Shown: one piece after another, positions 61,381-64,000 of the stretch
Position numbering within the stretch: position 1 is the first letter of the stretch
How the letters are laid out: each line of letters starts with the position of its first letter
Assembly (NCBI GenBank): GCA_044223665.1
Contig: JBGALT010000014.1
Location: forward strand, 22,839-86,838
DNA length: 64,000 nucleotides
Source: JBBSAT01 sp044223665
Lineage (GTDB): Bacteria; Myxococcota_A; Polyangia; Polyangiales; Sandaracinaceae
Direction of reading: 5' to 3'
Translations under genes and position numbers: made by a program
The notes under the pieces: model-generated
What the model saw: only the letters and a program-made list of their open reading frames with translations
Databases searched by the model: none
Told to the model about the DNA's origin: nothing

Positions 61381-62556
61381 TCAGTTCGGGCGGCACATCG
61401 AGAAGCCGAACGTGCCGACGGGCATGCACGTGTAGCCCGTCGGGCAGAGCCCGTCGTTGCAGAGGCGCGTGCAGTGGCCGACGGGGCCGCTCCCGTCGCA
61501 GAGGCCGCTCGTGCACTCGTAGCTGTGGGCACAGACCTGCGTGAGATCGAGGCCGCCCGCGAGCTCGCAGACGAGGAAGACGTCGGTCCCGTCGACCAGC
61601 GGTTGGCATCCGGTGCCGGGCGGGCAGCCTCCCTGGGGGCCGCACGCCTGCACGCACGTCGGCCCGAGCACGGCGCTGGTGTCGCACGCATCGCTCCGGC
61701 AGGTGGGCGCGGAGACCGCCGAGCAGGCGGCGCCGATCGGATCGCCACCGGTGATGTCGGCGGGCGGGATGCACAGCGCGTTGCCGCCGGGGTTGAGCGT
61801 GCGGTTGCACTGGTAGGGCGGGAAGCCCGGAAGCCGCATCGGGCAGTCGGCCGCGTTGTCGCACTCGGTGGTGCAGCCCAGCGTCGTGCAGTAGCCCGCG
61901 CCCGTGCTCGTCGCCGGCGGGCACTCCGAGCCGCCCGCCGTGCAGTTCGTCTCGACGTTCACGCAGATCTTCTGCGACGACCCGCCCGAGCGCGAGCAGG
62001 CGTAGCCGGAGGGGCACTCGGAGGCGTTGTTGCAGAAGCGCGTGCAGTAGCCGCCGTCGGTCGTGCCCAGACAGAGGCCGTGCACGCAGACGTCCGGCGT
62101 CCCGGTGGTGCAGGCGGCGCCGACGTCGTCGGGCACGCAGAAGCCGCCGACGCAGGTGTGCTCGTGCGCGCACTGCGCATCGCCGCTGCACGCACGGGTG
62201 CAGAAGCGCGTGCCGCCGCGATCGAGCGTGCACGGCGCCGCACCGGCGCAGTTGGCGCTGGTGCTGCAGCGATCGAGGTAGCGCCCGGTCCCCTGGACGA
62301 ACGCATCGTTCGGCGCGACCCAGGCGTCGTTCGGCGCCGTCCACGCGTCGTTCGGCGTCGTCGACCACGCATCGTTGGGCGGGACGAACGCGTCGACGCC
62401 CGGCACGTGCGCGTCGACGCCGACGTGCGCATCGTTGCCGGGGACGAACGCATCGGCCGCCTGGCCGTCCAGACCCCCATCGCGAGGGCCTCCGTGGGGC
62501 GTCGGGTTCGCGAGCGCGCAGCCCGAGCCGAGAGCGCTGCTTCCGACGAGAGCCAA
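61381..62556 (-). CDS. Cys-rich lipoprotein gene with an amber codon near the start
   Basis: The frame encodes about 391 residues: a signal core ending at a GSGC lipobox, tandem PNDAW/PNDAF repeats, and many 'C.....CP.GY.C' Cys-rich units. The only upstream codon usable without a stop is TTG 62556, which gives a very short signal without basic residues. The natural start is ATG 62577, with GGAGG seven bases upstream, giving MRHF then TAG (62563-62565), then RSLALVGSS in frame. A nonsense mutation, a sequencing error, or weak start at TTG would explain this. Function unknown. Confidence 0.7.
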   Translation of the reverse strand: MALVGSSALGSGCALANPTPHGGPRDGGLDGQAADAFVPGNDAHVGVDAHVPGVDAFVPPNDAWSTTPNDAWTAPNDAWVAPNDAFVQGTGRYLDRCSTSANCAGAAPCTLDRGGTRFCTRACSGDAQCAHEHTCVGGFCVPDDVGAACTTGTPDVCVHGLCLGTTDGGYCTRFCNNASECPSGYACSRSGGSSQKICVNVETNCTAGGSECPPATSTGAGYCTTLGCTTECDNAADCPMRLPGFPPYQCNRTLNPGGNALCIPPADITGGDPIGAACSAVSAPTCRSDACDTSAVLGPTCVQACGPQGGCPPGTGCQPLVDGTDVFLVCELAGGLDLTQVCAHSYECTSGLCDGSGPVGHCTRLCNDGLCPTGYTCMPVGTFGFSMCRPN

Positions 62557-62659
62557 CGACCGCTAAAAGTGGCGCATCGTACGGCCTCCATCCTCTCACG
62601 ACGCGGCTCGACGCACCACGTTTGTCCGGGCGGTGCAGCCGTCGTAGCCTCCTCGCCCG

Positions 62660-64000
62660 ATGGCGGAAACTTCCACGGCGGACGAGACGACCTCGGTCCT
62701 CGGCGTCGCCATCCGCGATGCGGCGCGTGCGCGAGAGGTGGCCGAGGTCGCGATGCGGCACGGCTTCGGCGAGCTCCTGCTCCGCGTGCCCTTCGCTGCA
62801 CCTTTTCTTCCGCGCAGCGCCGCCCAGCACCGGGTCGAGGGCACGGCGGCCGAGCGCTTCGCGCGCTTGCTCGGCGAGCTCGGGCCCACCTACATCAAGC
62901 TCGGGCAGGTCCTCTCGATGCGCTCGGATCTGCTGCCGGCCGACTGGATCAAGGCGCTGGCGAAGCTCCAGGACAACGCGCCGCCCATCACGCTCGCCGA
63001 GGTGCAGGCCCAGATCGAGAAGGCGCTCGGCCATTCACCGAGCGAGCTCTTCGCGTCGTTCGACGAGAAGCCGCTCGCGACGGCCTCGATCGGACAGACG
63101 CACCGGGCGACCACCAAGGACGGCCACCGCGTCGTGGTGAAGGTCCAGCGGCCGGGGATCGGCGCCAAGATGCGGGGCGATCTCGACCTGCTCTTCATCG
63201 CGGCGCGCGCCCTCGAGTCGAGCATCGACGAGCTGAAGCTCATCCAGCCCTCGTCGATCGTCTCCGAGTTCGAGAAGAGCATCTTGCGCGAGCTCTCGTT
63301 CACGACCGAGCTCGCGAGCCTCGTGACGATGCGCCGCCTGCTCGACCCCAAGCGCAAGGTCGTGGTGCCCGAGCCGATCCCCGAGCTCAGCTCGCGCACC
63401 GTGCTCACGATGCACTTCTTCGACGGACGCCCGGTGCGCGACCTCGCGCCCGGCTCGAAGGAGGCGCGCGCCGCGATCACCGAGGTGATCCACGCGATGT
63501 GCAAGGGCGTGCTGGTCGACGGCTTCTTCCACGGCGATCCGCACGCCGGGAACATCCTCGTCGGCCCCGACGGCACCGTCTGCCTGCTCGACCTCGGGCT
63601 CGTGGGCACGCTCTCGCCGGAGCAGCGGGAGGACCTCGTCACGCTCGTGCTCGCCACGATCTTGAACGACGCGAGCACGGTGGCGCGGGTGCTGCTCAAG
63701 CTCGGGACGCCGACCCAGCGCGTGGACATCGCCGAGCTCAAGGCCGACATCACGCGCGTGCGCAGCGATCACGTGATGGTGAGCGCGCTCTCCGACTTCG
63801 ACAGCCAGGCCTTCATCGAGGAGTTCGCGCGTGCGGTCGGCAAGTACCGCGTGCGGCTCGCGACGGAGTACTCGGTGCTCGTGAAGTCGGCCGGCACGGT
63901 CGAGGGCCTCGTGCGCGCGATCGATCCCGACCTCGACGTGATCCCGCTGATCCGGCCGCACGTGGAGGCCGTGTTCGCCGAGCGCTGGGAGCCGGGCAAG
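62660..64000 (+). CDS. ABC1/UbiB-family kinase-like protein, C-terminus cut off
   Basis: 447 codons from ATG 62660 to the window's right end, with no stop. It has the UbiB/ABC1 features: 'YIKLGQVLSMRSDLLP' (the KxGQ motif at 80-83, which replaces the P-loop), 'ATASIGQTHRATTKDGHRVVVKVQRPG' with the catalytic lysine, 'GFFHGDPHAGNI', and the metal-binding 'LLDLGLVG'. These atypical kinases support ubiquinone biosynthesis or lipid homeostasis. Membrane helices, if any, lie in the missing C-terminus. ubi genes are not visible here. Confidence 0.94.
   Translation, partial: MAETSTADETTSVLGVAIRDAARAREVAEVAMRHGFGELLLRVPFAAPFLPRSAAQHRVEGTAAERFARLLGELGPTYIKLGQVLSMRSDLLPADWIKALAKLQDNAPPITLAEVQAQIEKALGHSPSELFASFDEKPLATASIGQTHRATTKDGHRVVVKVQRPGIGAKMRGDLDLLFIAARALESSIDELKLIQPSSIVSEFEKSILRELSFTTELASLVTMRRLLDPKRKVVVPEPIPELSSRTVLTMHFFDGRPVRDLAPGSKEARAAITEVIHAMCKGVLVDGFFHGDPHAGNILVGPDGTVCLLDLGLVGTLSPEQREDLVTLVLATILNDASTVARVLLKLGTPTQRVDIAELKADITRVRSDHVMVSALSDFDSQAFIEEFARAVGKYRVRLATEYSVLVKSAGTVEGLVRAIDPDLDVIPLIRPHVEAVFAERWEPGK

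Overview
The window is about 70% G+C and very gene-dense. It has no tRNA, rRNA, CRISPR array, insertion sequence or phage gene that I could find. It looks like chromosomal DNA of a myxobacterium (Myxococcota, Polyangia; a Sandaracinus-type organism would fit). That assignment is inference from three traits: many lipoproteins with Asp-Ala-Gly linkers behind the lipobox cysteine, Hanks-type Ser/Thr kinases with an FHA/sigma-54 activator and a PP2C phosphatase, and MopE-like Asp/Cys metal-binding repeats.

Layout. 1-3883: Ser/Thr phospho-signalling genes (kinase fragment, FHA-sigma54 activator, PP2C phosphatase) and a lipoprotein. 3922-9710: an adenosine-deaminase-like lipoprotein coupled to an unknown gene, a 932-residue membrane-anchored protein with four beta-domain repeats, and a small lipoprotein. 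9774-12385: dapA-dapB (lysine/diaminopimelate) and a metallophosphoesterase. 12431-16974: two protease-like lipoproteins (LAS type and metzincin) with a cytosolic kinase, then a PhnB-like gene lying between two 138-bp direct repeats; the second repeat carries a truncated copy of the LAS lipoprotein gene. 16975-18439: three small genes. 18472-24520: a six-gene overlapping operon (LolA-like carrier, two FtsX-type permeases, ABC ATPase, TetR regulator, beta-barrel) behind a perfect inverted-repeat operator. 24643-26948: murC-ftsQ, an isolated piece of the division and cell-wall cluster, with a hairpin over the murC ribosome-binding site.

27044-39396: a HAD phosphatase, a lipoprotein, an unknown gene, a SRAP protein overlapping rseP and rsmB, a TPR-like protein, a receiverless sigma-54 activator beside a receiver/degenerate-GGDEF protein, a WXXGXW-type protein, hutH and an orphan Flp pilin. 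39490-47895: a VWA/TSP3 lipoprotein, a 17-bp tandem repeat, a small unknown gene, thymidine kinase, a MopE-like lipoprotein, lipoyl synthase with a linker protein, a lipoprotein and glycogen synthase. 47933-64000: two genes with signs of frameshifts, a heparinase II/III-like lipoprotein behind an Hsp70-like ATPase, a beta-helix lipoprotein, a RetSat/CrtI-like oxidoreductase, a beta-barrel, cytosolic adenosine deaminase, a secreted TPR-like protein, an MFS exporter, a Cys-rich lipoprotein whose best start is followed by an amber codon, and a UbiB-type kinase running off the right edge.

Most of the content is housekeeping plus a large surface-lipoprotein repertoire. I found no single convincing new multi-gene system. 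The best leads are the TetR-controlled Lol-like operon, the Hsp70-heparinase pair, the protease-lipoprotein/kinase operon with its duplicated fragment, the murC leader hairpin, and the disrupted reading frames at 48550-48900 and 62563.
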